This document shows, in pieces, positions 42,202 to 51,845 of a stretch of 64,000 nt of DNA (position 1 is the stretch's first letter; every line of letters starts with the position of its first letter). The position numbers were made by a program, and so were the translations under genes. The stretch comes from Pseudomonas viridiflava (GTDB lineage: Bacteria; Pseudomonadota; Gammaproteobacteria; Pseudomonadales; Pseudomonadaceae). The notes below the pieces were generated by a model that saw nothing but the letters and a program-made list of their open reading frames with translations, ran no database searches and had not been told where the DNA came from. The stretch spans positions 124,001 to 188,000 of the forward strand of contig NZ_UUPU01000067.1 in the NCBI RefSeq assembly GCF_900591205.1. Direction: 5' to 3'.

Positions 42202-44955
42202 GTGCTTAGAAGAATGGGGATAAAAGGCCGCGTACTGTTGCTGACCTTATTACCGACCAGCCTGATGGCCCTGTTGTTGGGGGGCTATTTCACCTGGATG
42301 CAGCTCTCGGAGCTGCAGACCCAATTGCTGCAACGCGGTGAAATGATCGCCGAGCAGTTGGCGCCGTTGGTGGCGCCTGCGCTGAGCGCGCGCAACACCG
42401 ACCTGCTGGAACGCATCGCCACCCAATCCCTTGAGCAACAAGATGTGCGCGCCGTGTCCTTCCTCGGCCCCGACCGCACGTCCCTCGCGCATGCCGGCCC
42501 GACCATGCTCAACCAGCCGCCCATCGGCAACAGCTCGCACTTGTTGCAACGCACCGGCAATGACGCCACGCGCTACCTGCTGCCCGTGTTCGGCCGCCAT
42601 CGCAACCTTGCCGGCGACCTGATTCCCGATGAAGCCGACCGCCTGCTGGGCTGGGTCGAAGTGGAACTGTCCCACAACGGCATGTTGCTGCGCGGCTACC
42701 GCAGCCTGTTCGCCAGCCTGCTGCTGATTGCCATCGGCCTGATCTGCACCGCCGCCATCGCCCTGCGCATCAGCCGCACCATCAATTCACCGATCGGCCT
42801 GATCAAGCAAGCCGTAGCCCAACTCAAGGACGGCAACCTCGAAACCCGCCTGCCCGCGCTGGGCAGCCAGGAGCTGGATCAGCTCGCCTCGGGCATCAAC
42901 CGCATGGCCGAAACCCTGCAAAACGCCCAGGAAGAACTGCAACACAGCATCGAGCAGGCCACCGAAGATGTGCGCCAGAACCTGGAAACCATCGAGATCC
43001 AGAACATCGAGCTGGACCTGGCGCGCAAGGAAGCCCTGGAGGCCAGCCGTATCAAGTCGGAGTTCCTGGCCAACATGAGCCATGAAATCCGCACGCCGCT
43101 CAATGGCATCCTCGGATTTACTCACTTATTGCAAAAAAGCGAGCTGACCCCGCGCCAGCTGGACTACCTGGGCACCATCGAAAAATCCGCCGACAACCTG
43201 CTGGGCATCATCAACGAGATCCTGGATTTCTCGAAGATCGAAGCCGGCAAGCTGGTCCTCGACAGCATCCCCTTCAACCTGCGGGACTTGCTGCAAGACA
43301 CCCTGACCATCCTGGCCCCCGCCGCCCATGCCAAGCAGCTGGAACTGGTGAGCCTGGTGTACCGCGACACGCCGCTGGCGCTGGTGGGTGACCCGTTGCG
43401 GCTCAAGCAGATCCTGACCAACCTGATCAGCAACGCGATCAAGTTCACCCGCGAAGGCACCATTGTTGCCCGCGCGATGATCGAGGACGAGCAGGAAGAC
43501 AGCGTGCAACTGCGCATCAGCGTGCAGGACACCGGCATCGGCCTGTCCAGCCAGGATGTGCGCGCCCTGTTCCAAGCCTTCAGCCAGGCGGATAACTCGC
43601 TGTCGCGCCAACCCGGCGGCACCGGGCTGGGCCTGGTGATTTCCAAGCGCCTGATCGAGCAGATGGGCGGTGAAATCGGGGTCGACAGCACGCCGGGCGA
43701 AGGTTCGGAGTTCTGGATCAGCCTGAACCTGCCCAAGACCCGCGACGATGTCGAAGACCTGCCCTGCGCGCCGCTGCTGGGCCACCGCGTGGCCGTACTG
43801 GAAAACCACGAACTGGCGCGCCAGGCCCTGCAACATCAGTTGGAAGATTGCGGCCTGGAAGTGACGCCGTTCAACACCCTCGAAAGCCTGACCAATGGCA
43901 TTACCAGCGCCCATCAAACCGAGCTGGCCATCGACCTGGCGGTACTCGGCGTCACCGCCAACGACATCCCGCCCGAGCGCCTCAACCAGCATCTGTGGGA
44001 CCTCGAGCACCTGGGTTGCAAGGTGCTGGTGCTGTGCCCCACCACCGAACAGATGCTGTTCAACCAGTCGGTGCCCAACCCCAACAGCCAGTTGCAGGCC
44101 AAACCGGCCTGCACCCGCAAGCTGCGTCGGGCGCTGTCCGACCTGATCAGCCCGCGCCCCTTGCGCAGCGAGCCGGGCGAACCGTTGTCCAGCCGTGCAC
44201 CGCGGGTGCTGTGTGTGGATGACAACCCGGCGAACCTGCTGCTGGTGCAGACCCTGCTGGAAGACATGGGCGCACGCGTGCGGGCGGTCGAAAGCGGGTA
44301 CGCGGCGGTCGATGCGGTCAAACAGGACACCTTCGACCTGGTGCTGATGGACGTGCAGATGCCCGGCATGGACGGCCGTCAGAGCACCGAGGCGATCCGC
44401 CAGTGGGAGAGCGAGCGCCACGGCACGCCATTACCGGTGGTCGCCCTCACCGCCCACGCCATGGCCAATGAAAAACGCGCTTTGCTGCAAAGCGGCATGG
44501 ACGACTACCTGACCAAACCCATCAGCGAGCGGCAACTGGCCCAGGTGGTGTTGAAATGGACCGGTCTCGCCTTGCGCAACCAAGGGCCGGACACCAGCAC
44601 TGAAGGCACCGGCCCTGGCGTGCAACTGCCGGTGCTGGACCACAAAGAGGGCCTGCGCCTGGCCGCCGGCAAGGCTGACCTTGCCGCCGACATGCTTGCC
44701 ATGCTGCTGGCGTCGCTGGATGCCGACCGACTGGCCATCAACCTCGCCCGTGACGCGAATGACAACAACGCTTTGATCGAGCGCGTCCACCGCCTGCATG
44801 GCGCCACCCGCTACTGCGGCGTGCCGCAACTGCGCGCCGCCTGCCAACGTGCCGAAACCCTGCTCAAGCAGGACGACGCCAAAGCCATGCACGCGCTGGA
44901 CGAACTGGAGATGGCGATTGCCCGGTTGGCCAGTGAGGCACGCGTCAGCGCCTGA
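42202..44955 (+). CDS. gacS: Hybrid sensor kinase GacS (BarA/GacS family)
   Basis: This 917-residue tripartite kinase controls small RNAs and secondary metabolism through GacA. It has TM1 (about 12-30), a periplasmic loop, TM2 (about 165-187), HAMP, a kinase domain with FLANMSHEIRTPLNGI (His294), a receiver with VLMDVQMPGMDG (Asp717) and a C-terminal HPt domain with VHRLHGATRYCG (His about 866). These positions match known pseudomonad GacS proteins. The GTG start has AGGAGA 5 bases upstream. Confidence 0.97.
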   Translation: MLRRMGIKGRVLLLTLLPTSLMALLLGGYFTWMQLSELQTQLLQRGEMIAEQLAPLVAPALSARNTDLLERIATQSLEQQDVRAVSFLGPDRTSLAHAGPTMLNQPPIGNSSHLLQRTGNDATRYLLPVFGRHRNLAGDLIPDEADRLLGWVEVELSHNGMLLRGYRSLFASLLLIAIGLICTAAIALRISRTINSPIGLIKQAVAQLKDGNLETRLPALGSQELDQLASGINRMAETLQNAQEELQHSIEQATEDVRQNLETIEIQNIELDLARKEALEASRIKSEFLANMSHEIRTPLNGILGFTHLLQKSELTPRQLDYLGTIEKSADNLLGIINEILDFSKIEAGKLVLDSIPFNLRDLLQDTLTILAPAAHAKQLELVSLVYRDTPLALVGDPLRLKQILTNLISNAIKFTREGTIVARAMIEDEQEDSVQLRISVQDTGIGLSSQDVRALFQAFSQADNSLSRQPGGTGLGLVISKRLIEQMGGEIGVDSTPGEGSEFWISLNLPKTRDDVEDLPCAPLLGHRVAVLENHELARQALQHQLEDCGLEVTPFNTLESLTNGITSAHQTELAIDLAVLGVTANDIPPERLNQHLWDLEHLGCKVLVLCPTTEQMLFNQSVPNPNSQLQAKPACTRKLRRALSDLISPRPLRSEPGEPLSSRAPRVLCVDDNPANLLLVQTLLEDMGARVRAVESGYAAVDAVKQDTFDLVLMDVQMPGMDGRQSTEAIRQWESERHGTPLPVVALTAHAMANEKRALLQSGMDDYLTKPISERQLAQVVLKWTGLALRNQGPDTSTEGTGPGVQLPVLDHKEGLRLAAGKADLAADMLAMLLASLDADRLAINLARDANDNNALIERVHRLHGATRYCGVPQLRAACQRAETLLKQDDAKAMHALDELEMAIARLASEARVSA

Positions 44956-44980
44956 CCGCTAGTCAATAAGGGCTGCTTTA

Positions 44981-45069
44981 TGTGGGAGGGGGCTTGCCCC
45001 CGATTACGGTCTGTCAGTTACAGAGCGTTCGACTGATACACGGCTATCGGGGGCAAGCCCCCTCCCACA
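44981..45069. repeat. REP/BIME palindromic element
   Basis: TGTGGGAGGGGGCTTGCCCC and its near-perfect complement GGGGCAAGCCCCCTCCCACA form a hairpin between gacS and ldhA. Confidence 0.85.
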
Positions 45070-45112
45070 GTTGATCAGCGTCGCCAACGGATACTTTGCA
45101 GGGAGCGTTTTT

Positions 45113-46102
45113 ATGCGCGTGATTCTTTTCAGCAGCCAAACCTACGACCGTGACAGCTTCCTCGGCGAACCACTGCCGAGTGGCCTGGAATTGCAATTCC
45201 AGCCCGCCCGACTCAACCTCGACACCGTGGCCTTGGCCGAACATCACGAAGTGGTCTGCGCCTTTATTAACGACGACCTCAGCGCGCCGGTGCTGGAACA
45301 CCTGGCCCAGGGCGGCACGCGGCTGATCGCCCTGCGCTCGGCAGGCTACAACCATGTCGACCTGCCGGCCGCCAAGCGCCTGGGCCTGACTATCGTGCGC
45401 GTGCCCGCCTATTCGCCCCACGCGGTGGCCGAACACGCGGTGGCGCTGATTCTCGCCCTCAACCGCCGCTTGCACCGCGCCTACAACCGCACCCGTGATG
45501 GCGATTTCAGCTTGCATGGCCTTACCGGTTTTGACCTGGTGGGCAAGACCGTCGGCGTGGTCGGCACCGGGCAGATCGGCGCCACGTTCGCCAAGATCAT
45601 GGCCGGGTTCGGCTGCCAACTGCTGGCCTACGACCCCTTCCCCAACCCGCAGGTGCAGGCCCTCGGCGCGCGCTACGTGAGCTTGCCCGAGCTGCTGGCC
45701 GAGGCGCAGATCATCAGCCTGCACTGCCCGCTGACCGCCGACAGCAAACACCTGATCAACGCCCGCTCCCTGGCCCAGATGCAGCCCGGCGCGATGCTGA
45801 TCAACACCGGTCGCGGCGGCCTGGTCGACACGCCGGCATTGATCGAAGCCCTCAAGGACGGCCAGCTCGGCTACCTGGGGCTGGATGTGTATGAGGAAGA
45901 AGCCCAGCTGTTCTTCGAAGACCGCTCCGACCTGCCCTTGCAGGATGACGTGCTCGCCCGCCTGCTGACCTTCCCCAACGTGATCATCACCGCGCACCAG
46001 GCGTTCCTCACCCGCGAGGCTCTGGCGGCGATCGCCGGCACCACCCTGGCCAACATTGCCGCCTGGGCCGAGGGTCGGGCGCAGAACCTCGTCGAAGGAT
46101 GA
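45113..46102 (+). CDS. ldhA: D-lactate dehydrogenase (2-hydroxyacid dehydrogenase family)
   Basis: This 329-residue, NAD-dependent enzyme starts at the ATG at 45113 after GGGAG. It has ALRSAGYNHVDL, the NAD fold GVVGTGQIGATFAK, INTGRGGLVDTPAL (active Arg region) and ITAHQAFLTREAL (catalytic His). It reduces pyruvate to D-lactate. The position after gacS is conserved in pseudomonads. Confidence 0.95.
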   Translation: MRVILFSSQTYDRDSFLGEPLPSGLELQFQPARLNLDTVALAEHHEVVCAFINDDLSAPVLEHLAQGGTRLIALRSAGYNHVDLPAAKRLGLTIVRVPAYSPHAVAEHAVALILALNRRLHRAYNRTRDGDFSLHGLTGFDLVGKTVGVVGTGQIGATFAKIMAGFGCQLLAYDPFPNPQVQALGARYVSLPELLAEAQIISLHCPLTADSKHLINARSLAQMQPGAMLINTGRGGLVDTPALIEALKDGQLGYLGLDVYEEEAQLFFEDRSDLPLQDDVLARLLTFPNVIITAHQAFLTREALAAIAGTTLANIAAWAEGRAQNLVEG

Positions 46103-46173
46103 TCAGCGGTCACATACCACGCTCATGATGAGCAGGCACCCGTGATAGGATGCCGCGCCTATTTGGAGGATCC

Positions 46174-46614
46174 ATGGCCGAACACGATTTCCGCTTCAGC
46201 TTGCTGAGCCCGCAACACACCCTGATCGAATGCCGCGCCCTGGTGCCGGGCCGTTACCAGGTCACCGGCAACGGTGGCTCGATCAAGCACGGCGACGTGC
46301 TGATCGTTACCCTGCGTGGCAGCAAAACCCTGTCGATGCGCCTGACCGTCGAAGGTGACGCACGCTATTCCATCCGCCCGGCGGGCCAATGGGTCGCCAT
46401 GGCCCAGGGGCCGAAATTCGGCGAATTGGAGATTCACACCTGGAAGGTCAACTGCGACAGCTGCGACAGCGTGCTGGAGTTTGAATTCTCGGTGGAAACC
46501 AAGCTGACCAAAGAGCCGCTGCAACCGGCCGCCAACGCACGTATCAAAGAGTTGGGCTGGGCCAGCGAAGGTGACAAACACCGCTGCCCGAAATGTCAGC
46601 AGGCCGCGCAATGA
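46174..46614 (+). CDS. Hypothetical protein with two CxxC pairs
   Basis: A 146-residue protein from the ATG at 46174 (GGAGG upstream). A beta-rich body is followed by two Cys pairs (CDSC and CPKC) spaced to form one zinc site. No signal peptide. The stop overlaps the next gene's ATG. Function not recognised. Confidence 0.88.
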   Translation: MAEHDFRFSLLSPQHTLIECRALVPGRYQVTGNGGSIKHGDVLIVTLRGSKTLSMRLTVEGDARYSIRPAGQWVAMAQGPKFGELEIHTWKVNCDSCDSVLEFEFSVETKLTKEPLQPAANARIKELGWASEGDKHRCPKCQQAAQ

Positions 46615-47015
46615 AACGCCTGCTTCTGCTCGCCGCCTGCGGTGCGGCCCTGACAGGCTGCGCCGGTGACGCGGTCAAGCTCAAGCAGGATCACAGCTAC
46701 GTGGTGGAATGGATTGGTGAACGGCCGCTGATGGATTATGCGCACCTGACCGTCACCCTTGGTGCCGATGGTCGCGCCTACGGCAATGGCGGCTGCAACC
46801 ACTGGTTTGCGCCGTACACGCTGGAGGGTAAAACGCTCAGCTTCGGCAAGGTCGGCAGCACCCGCAAGCTCTGCGCCGAGGCCCTGATGGAGCAGGAACA
46901 CCGCTTCTTCCAGGCCCTGCAAGGCGTGCAGCGCTGGGACATCTCGCCGATCGAGCAAACCCGCTTCTGGCCGGCCGAGGGCATGCCGATTCGGTTGTGG
47001 CTGGAAGAAGGCTGA
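46611..47015 (+). CDS. META-domain lipoprotein
   Basis: A 134-residue protein with a lipoprotein leader (LLLLAACGAALTGC) and a small META/HslJ-like domain with GNGGCNHWFAPY and RKLCAEALMEQE. HslJ-type proteins are outer-membrane or periplasmic and linked to stress resistance. Co-translated with the gene before it (ATGA overlap). Confidence 0.9.
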   Translation: MKRLLLLAACGAALTGCAGDAVKLKQDHSYVVEWIGERPLMDYAHLTVTLGADGRAYGNGGCNHWFAPYTLEGKTLSFGKVGSTRKLCAEALMEQEHRFFQALQGVQRWDISPIEQTRFWPAEGMPIRLWLEEG

Positions 47016-47041
47016 TCGACTTCACTGCACACTTGCTTTCT

Positions 47042-47127
47042 GGGGGAGCTGGCTTGCCTGCGACAGCACCGACTCGGTATTACAGACGTACCGGGTCGCC
47101 CGCATCGCAGGCAAGCCAGCTCCCACA
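47042..47127. repeat. REP/BIME palindromic element
   Basis: GGGGGAGCTGGCTTGCCTGC pairs with GCAGGCAAGCCAGCTCCCAC across a short spacer, between convergent genes. Confidence 0.85.
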
Positions 47128-47130
47128 CAG

Positions 47131-47592
47131 TTAACCGCGTAAGGCTTTAAGTTTGGCCAACACCCCTTCCGCCGTCTGCTCACCCATCAACTGCTCGCGC
47201 ACCTTGCCCTTGTCATCAATGATGTAGGTCACCGGCAACGCCTCGCTGCGCGGAATATCGAAGATGCCCTCCGGGTTCTGCGCCAACACCGTGAACTTGA
47301 TCCCGAGCTTGTCACTGGCTTCCTTCAGCTCCGCGCCCTGCACGTTGTCGAAGTTAACCCCGAACACCCCCACGCCCTGCCCTTTCAACTGCTCTGCCAA
47401 GGCATTCAGTTCGGGGATTTCCGTGCGGCACGGGCCGCACCATTCGGCCCAGTAGTTGACTACCAGCCACTGTTTGTCCAGGCGTTCGGCCGCCACTTTC
47501 TGGCCGCTCTGGTCAACGCCGTAGTCATTACCGCAGCCGCTGAGCAGCAGGGTTGTGATGATCGCCAATGCACCGATCAGTCGCCTTGTCAT
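47131..47592 (-). CDS. TlpA-like thioredoxin-fold lipoprotein
   Basis: A 153-residue protein with lipobox TTLLLSGC and the redox site NYWAEWCGPCR (CxxC), then FGVNFDNV and the cis-Pro region EALPVTYIID. It is membrane-anchored facing the periplasm and likely keeps partner thiols reduced, as TlpA/ResA proteins do. The exact partner is unknown. Confidence 0.93.
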   Translation of the reverse strand: MTRRLIGALAIITTLLLSGCGNDYGVDQSGQKVAAERLDKQWLVVNYWAEWCGPCRTEIPELNALAEQLKGQGVGVFGVNFDNVQGAELKEASDKLGIKFTVLAQNPEGIFDIPRSEALPVTYIIDDKGKVREQLMGEQTAEGVLAKLKALRG

Positions 47593-47707
47593 GGGGTAAT
47601 CCTTCGCAAAAATGAACGTTGGCTGCGACCTATCGCCTCTAACGGTTTAAGGACAGGTTGCTGCGCGGGTAGAATACCCGCCACCTTACGCAAGATGCGA
47701 CCCGCAC

Positions 47708-48061
47708 ATGACCGATCTGACGCTTTATCACAACCCGCGCTGCTCGAAATCCCGCGGTGCGCTCGAACTGCTGGAAGCACGCGGCCTGGCCCCAACCGTG
47801 GTGCGTTACCTCGAAACCCCGCTGAACGCCGCGCAATTAAAGGCGCTGCTGAGCAAGCTGGGCATCAGCGCACGCCAACTGCTGCGCACCGGCGAAGACG
47901 AATACAAAGCTCTCAACCTCGCCGATGCCGGCCTCAGTGAAACGCAACTGATTGTTGCCATCGCCGAGCACCCGAAGCTGATGGAACGCCCGATCCTGGA
48001 AACCGCCGATAAAGCCATCATTGGCCGTCCGCCAGAGAACGTGCTGGAGATTCTGCCGTGA
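47708..48061 (+). CDS. arsC: Arsenate reductase-like protein (ArsC/YfgD family)
   Basis: A 117-residue thioredoxin-fold protein with the N-terminal YHNPRCSKSRGALELL (catalytic Cys12) and MERPILE near the end, typical of glutaredoxin-dependent arsenate reductases and the related YfgD. No other ars genes are near, so the YfgD-like role is as likely as true arsenate reduction. It overlaps the next gene by 4 bases. Confidence 0.92.
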   Translation: MTDLTLYHNPRCSKSRGALELLEARGLAPTVVRYLETPLNAAQLKALLSKLGISARQLLRTGEDEYKALNLADAGLSETQLIVAIAEHPKLMERPILETADKAIIGRPPENVLEILP

Positions 48062-48672
48062 CTGCGCCGTATGTGCTGGTGTTGTATTACAGCCGCAATG
48101 GCTCGGTCAGCGAAATGGCCCGGCAGATTGCCCGGGGCATCGAGCAAGGTGGGATGGAGGCGCGTTTGCGCACCGTGCCGGCAATTTCCACCGAGTGCGA
48201 AGCCGTGGCGCCGAGCATCCCGGATGAAGGCGCACTGTATGCAAGCCTCGACGACTTGAAGAACTGTTCGGGCCTGGCCCTGGGCAGCCCGACGCGCTTC
48301 GGCAATATGGCCGCGCCGCTCAAGTACTTCCTTGATGGCACCAGCAACCTGTGGCTCACCGGCGCGCTCGTCGGCAAGCCTGCCGGCGTGTTCACCTCCA
48401 CCGCCAGCCTGCACGGCGGCCAGGAAACCACGCTGATGTCGATGTTGCTGCCCTTGCTGCACCACGGCATGCTGATCACCGGCCTGCCGTACAGCGAACA
48501 GGCGCTGCTCGACACCCAGGGCGGCGGCACGCCATACGGCGCCAGCCACCACTCAGGGCCTGACGGCAAGCGCCTGCTCGATCAGCATGAAATCACCCTG
48601 TGCCGCGCCCTGGGCCTGCGCCTGGCCAGCACCGCCACGCTGCTGGAGAACGGCCGTGGCCAGAAAGCCTAA
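48058..48672 (+). CDS. wrbA: WrbA-type NAD(P)H:quinone oxidoreductase
   Basis: A 204-residue flavodoxin-like protein starting at GTG, with the FMN site VLYYSRNGSVSEMA, GSPTRFGNMAAPLKYFLD and SLHGGQETTLMSM. It reduces quinones by two electrons to avoid radicals. It follows arsC with a 4-base overlap. Confidence 0.95.
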   Translation: MTAPYVLVLYYSRNGSVSEMARQIARGIEQGGMEARLRTVPAISTECEAVAPSIPDEGALYASLDDLKNCSGLALGSPTRFGNMAAPLKYFLDGTSNLWLTGALVGKPAGVFTSTASLHGGQETTLMSMLLPLLHHGMLITGLPYSEQALLDTQGGGTPYGASHHSGPDGKRLLDQHEITLCRALGLRLASTATLLENGRGQKA

Positions 48673-49060
48673 GGTCCTGCCACCCCAGGCGTGGCTGGAG
48701 CCACGGGTCAAGGTGGCGCGGGCATTGAGCCTGCTGGCGTTTTTTGCGCTGGTGGGGTTGCTGTGCGGGTATTACCTGTTTATCGCCGACCTGCACGGTG
48801 CGCGCCCTTGGGTGATCCTGCTGATCGAGCTGGTGCCGCTGCTGATACTCGCGCCGGGGATGCTGCTGGGCAGCGCCCGCGGGCATTCGTGGCTGTGCTT
48901 TGTGGTGAACCTGTATTTCATCAAGGGTGCGCTGGCGGCGTATGACCCGAATCGCCAGTGGTTCGGGGTGCTGGAGATGCTCGCGAGTCTGGCGGTGTTT
49001 TGTAGCGCGCTGTTCTATGTGCGCTGGCGGCATCAGCTCAATCGGCGGTTGGCAGAATAA
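48656..49060 (+). CDS. DUF2069 membrane protein
   Basis: A 134-residue protein from the GTG at 48656, overlapping wrbA by 17 bases. It has four hydrophobic helices and the WVILLIELVPLLILAPGM segment typical of DUF2069. The family's role is unknown; wrbA-DUF2069 pairing is common in gammaproteobacteria. Confidence 0.9.
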   Translation: MARKPKVLPPQAWLEPRVKVARALSLLAFFALVGLLCGYYLFIADLHGARPWVILLIELVPLLILAPGMLLGSARGHSWLCFVVNLYFIKGALAAYDPNRQWFGVLEMLASLAVFCSALFYVRWRHQLNRRLAE

Positions 49061-49063
49061 CCC

Positions 49064-49159
49064 TGTGGCGAGCGGGCTTGCCCGCGTTGGAGTGCGCAGC
49101 GCTCCCAAAGATCTTGGGGCCGCTGCGCAGCCCAACGCGGGCAAGCCCGCTCGCCACAC
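49064..49159. repeat. REP/BIME palindromic element
   Basis: TGTGGCGAGCGGGCTTGCCC and its complement GGGCAAGCCCGCTCGCCACA frame a second inner inverted pair, between convergent genes. Confidence 0.88.
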
Positions 49160-49184
49160 ACGCTATGTCACCCATAAACACTAA

Positions 49185-49856
49185 TCAGTGGTTGACGGTG
49201 TAAGCCAGCATCATCGACAGCTGGCACATCGGCCGCCCACTCTCGGCGTGCCACTGGTTGAACGCGCCCTGCACGGTCGCCAGGTCACGCAGGCTGGTCG
49301 GCGCCTTGTCGACGATCTTCTGCGCGTTCAACGCCGCGACCACGTCATAGCTCGGCACAAAAGTATCCTTGCCCACCATGCGCAGAAAGCGCGGCGCCGA
49401 CAACCCGCCCAACTGGTGGCCGTGCTTGCTCAGGTACTTCCAGAGCCCGACGATATCGGTTACCTGCCAGTCGGCGATAAATGCACCAAAGCTGCCCTTC
49501 TCTTGCTCAATATCCAGAATCATCTGCGCATTGCGCGGCACGCTCTTGAGCTTGCCCAGGTGCCGGATAATCCGCGTGTCCTGCATCAAGCGCTCCAGGT
49601 GCTCGGCGCCCATCAGCACGACTTTTTCCGGGTCAAAACCGAAGAATACCTGCTCGAACGCAGGCCATTTCGAATCCACCACACTGTGCTTCAAGCCTGC
49701 GCGAAATACCCGCAGCGCCAGGGTCGACAGGTAGCGATCGTCACTGATCCTGCGCAATTGCGCCGGGGTCTTGGGTACAGGCAGGTGGGCTTCCAGCTCG
49801 GCCGCTGAACCAAAGCGGTTCAGACAATATTCGTGCAGCCACTTGTAATCGCGCAT
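49185..49856 (-). CDS. DNA-3-methyladenine glycosylase I family protein
   Basis: A 223-residue, all-helical protein with family blocks (RISDDRYLSTLALRVFRAGL, RIIRHLGKLKSVPRNAQMI, LSKHGHQLGG and FLRMVGKDTFVPSYDVVAAL). It resembles Tag-type base-excision enzymes, which remove 3-methyladenine, but lacks the cysteine-rich zinc end of classical Tag, so it is a distant member. Confidence 0.85.
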   Translation of the reverse strand: MRDYKWLHEYCLNRFGSAAELEAHLPVPKTPAQLRRISDDRYLSTLALRVFRAGLKHSVVDSKWPAFEQVFFGFDPEKVVLMGAEHLERLMQDTRIIRHLGKLKSVPRNAQMILDIEQEKGSFGAFIADWQVTDIVGLWKYLSKHGHQLGGLSAPRFLRMVGKDTFVPSYDVVAALNAQKIVDKAPTSLRDLATVQGAFNQWHAESGRPMCQLSMMLAYTVNH

Positions 49857-49878
49857 GCCCTCTCCTGGGATTTGAATT

Positions 49879-49906
49879 GAAAACGGCGCCCGTGAGCGCC
49901 GTCTTT
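49879..49906. terminator. Rho-independent terminator of ttcA
   Basis: AAAACGGCGC-ccgtga-GCGCCGTCTTT is a strong hairpin just beyond the ttcA stop on the minus strand. Confidence 0.82.
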
Positions 49907-49923
49907 CAGAGCGTTGAAAAGCG

Positions 49924-50748
49924 TCAGAGGTTCACCACATTGACGAAGCGCGAGGCAGCAGTCTCGTCGATTTTCAGGCTGGTGAAGTCAAACAGGTTGC
50001 GGTCGGCCAACTGCGAGGGGATCACGTTCTGCAGGCTGCGGAAGATGCTTTCCGTGCGGCCCGGGGTCTTGCGCTCCCAGTCCACCAGCATCTCCTTGAC
50101 CACCTGGCGCTGCAGGTTTTCCTGGGAGCCGCACAGGTTGCACGGGATGATCGGGAATTGCTTGAAGTCGGAGTAAGCCTGGATGTCCTTCTCGTTGCAA
50201 TACGCCAGCGGGCGGATCACTACGTTGCGCCCGTCATCGGCCCGCAGCTTGGGCGGCATGGCCTTGAGCGAGCCGTTGAAGAACATGTTCAGGAAGAAGG
50301 TTTCAACGATGTCATCGCGGTGATGACCCAGGGCCATCTTGGTCGCGCCGATTTCATCGGCAAAGGTGTACAACGTGCCACGGCGCAGGCGCGAGCACAG
50401 CGAGCACGTGGTCTTGCCCTCCGGGATCAGCTCCTTGACCACCGAATAGGTGTCTTTTTCGACAATGTGATACTCGACGCCCAGCGCTTTGAGGTAGGCC
50501 GGCAGTACGTGTTCCGGGAAACCCGGTTGTTTCTGGTCCATATTCACGGCCACGATCTCGAACTTGATCGGTGCGACCTTTTGCAGGTGCAGCAGCACGT
50601 CGAGCAGGGTGTAGCTGTCTTTGCCACCGGAGAGGCAGACCATGACCTTGTCGCCGTCCTCGATCATGTTGAAATCGGCGACCGCTTCACCGGCCAGGCG
50701 ACGCAGGCGTTTTTGCAGTTTGTTCTGGTTGACCGTAAGAGTGCCCAT
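49924..50748 (-). CDS. ttcA: tRNA 2-thiocytidine(32) synthetase
   Basis: A 274-residue iron-sulfur enzyme that thiolates C32 of some tRNAs. It has the PP-loop ATP site CLSGGKDSYTLLDVLL and the two Cys pairs CSLCSRL and CNLCGSQ that bind the cluster. I chose the ATG at 50748 (MGTLTVNQNKLQKRLRRL); the open frame upstream runs through a REP element and is not coding. Confidence 0.96.
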   Translation of the reverse strand: MGTLTVNQNKLQKRLRRLAGEAVADFNMIEDGDKVMVCLSGGKDSYTLLDVLLHLQKVAPIKFEIVAVNMDQKQPGFPEHVLPAYLKALGVEYHIVEKDTYSVVKELIPEGKTTCSLCSRLRRGTLYTFADEIGATKMALGHHRDDIVETFFLNMFFNGSLKAMPPKLRADDGRNVVIRPLAYCNEKDIQAYSDFKQFPIIPCNLCGSQENLQRQVVKEMLVDWERKTPGRTESIFRSLQNVIPSQLADRNLFDFTSLKIDETAASRFVNVVNL

Positions 50749-50819
50749 GGCGCTTGGATCCGCTGGAGGTGTGTGACGAAAAGCCGGGCATTTTACCGCT
50801 AAGACTGGCCGAGATCCAA

Positions 50820-50909
50820 TGTGGGAGCGGGCTTGCTCGCGAAGGCGCTGCACCTGTGATGAATGTATCAACTGACAAGACGCTTTCGCGAGCAAGCACG
50901 CTCCCACAT
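50820..50909. repeat. REP/BIME palindromic element
   Basis: TGTGGGAGCGGGCTTGCTCG pairs with CGAGCAAGCACGCTCCCACA, between the divergent ttcA and Yip1 genes. Confidence 0.87.
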
Positions 50910-51114
50910 TTCCAATTGCACCTTGCCTGACAGACCTCACCGCGATTAGCACCAATGTTTACAGCGCAATTTGCTCTAAAGCCCTACAGTTTTTCCGGTC
51001 ATCCCTTTCTATACTGCGACGTGAGGTCGCACAACTATCCAGGACCTTATGCGGCCATTTGGCCCGTGGGCGCTCCGATGGGGGGCGATGGCAATAACGA
51101 CAGGAGTGACTGGC

Positions 51115-51717
51115 ATGATCCATCACGTCGTGGGGCTTTTTACCCATCCCGACCAGGAATGGCGGGAAATTCGTGGCGATAAGGAAGAAAGCATCAGCCA
51201 CATGTACCTCACTCATACCCTGATTCTTGCGGCGATCCCCGCCGTATCCGCGTTTATCGGCACCACCCGGGTCGGCTGGGTCATCGGCAACCGTTCGCCG
51301 GTCATGCTGACTCAGGAAAGCGCGTTATGGATGACCATCATGTCGTACGCGGCCATGCTCGGCGGCGTGGCGGTGATGGGCGCGTTCATTCACTGGATGG
51401 CCCGTACCTACGACGCCAACCCCAGCATGTCGCGCTGCGTGGCCTTTGCCACCTACACTGCAACACCGCTGTTTATCGGCGGGCTGGCGGCGCTCTACCC
51501 GCATATGTGGCTGGGCATGGTGGTGGGCACGGCGGCAATTTGCTACACGGTGTACCTGCTGTATGTGGGCGTGCCGACCTTCATGAACATCGACCCGGAT
51601 GAAGGCTTCCTGTTTTCCAGCTCGATATTGGCCGTAGGGCTGGTGGTGCTGGTGGCGATCATGGCGTTTACCGTGATCGTCTGGGGCCTGGGCGTCGGCC
51701 CGATCTATACCAACTGA
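51115..51717 (+). CDS. Yip1-family membrane protein
   Basis: A 200-residue protein from the ATG at 51115 (GGAG upstream). It starts with the family block HHVVGLFTHPDQEWREI, then five membrane helices. The bacterial Yip1 family is poorly studied. No operon partner is evident. Confidence 0.9.
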   Translation: MIHHVVGLFTHPDQEWREIRGDKEESISHMYLTHTLILAAIPAVSAFIGTTRVGWVIGNRSPVMLTQESALWMTIMSYAAMLGGVAVMGAFIHWMARTYDANPSMSRCVAFATYTATPLFIGGLAALYPHMWLGMVVGTAAICYTVYLLYVGVPTFMNIDPDEGFLFSSSILAVGLVVLVAIMAFTVIVWGLGVGPIYTN

Positions 51718-51845
51718 GCGAATTAACCCGCAGGCAGGGCCACCGCAAGGTGGCTTTGTGCGTTATGCATGACCATTCGGCGCCTGACAGATTCGGAAAC
51801 ACTCAGCTTTGCGGCATACTGGGCCTCTCTGGAGATATGTACAGC

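Noticed and set aside
43126..44421. A 431-residue frame antisense to gacS
   Set aside because: Rich in Gln, His and Gly as expected from the complement of a GC-rich gene; gacS is certain.
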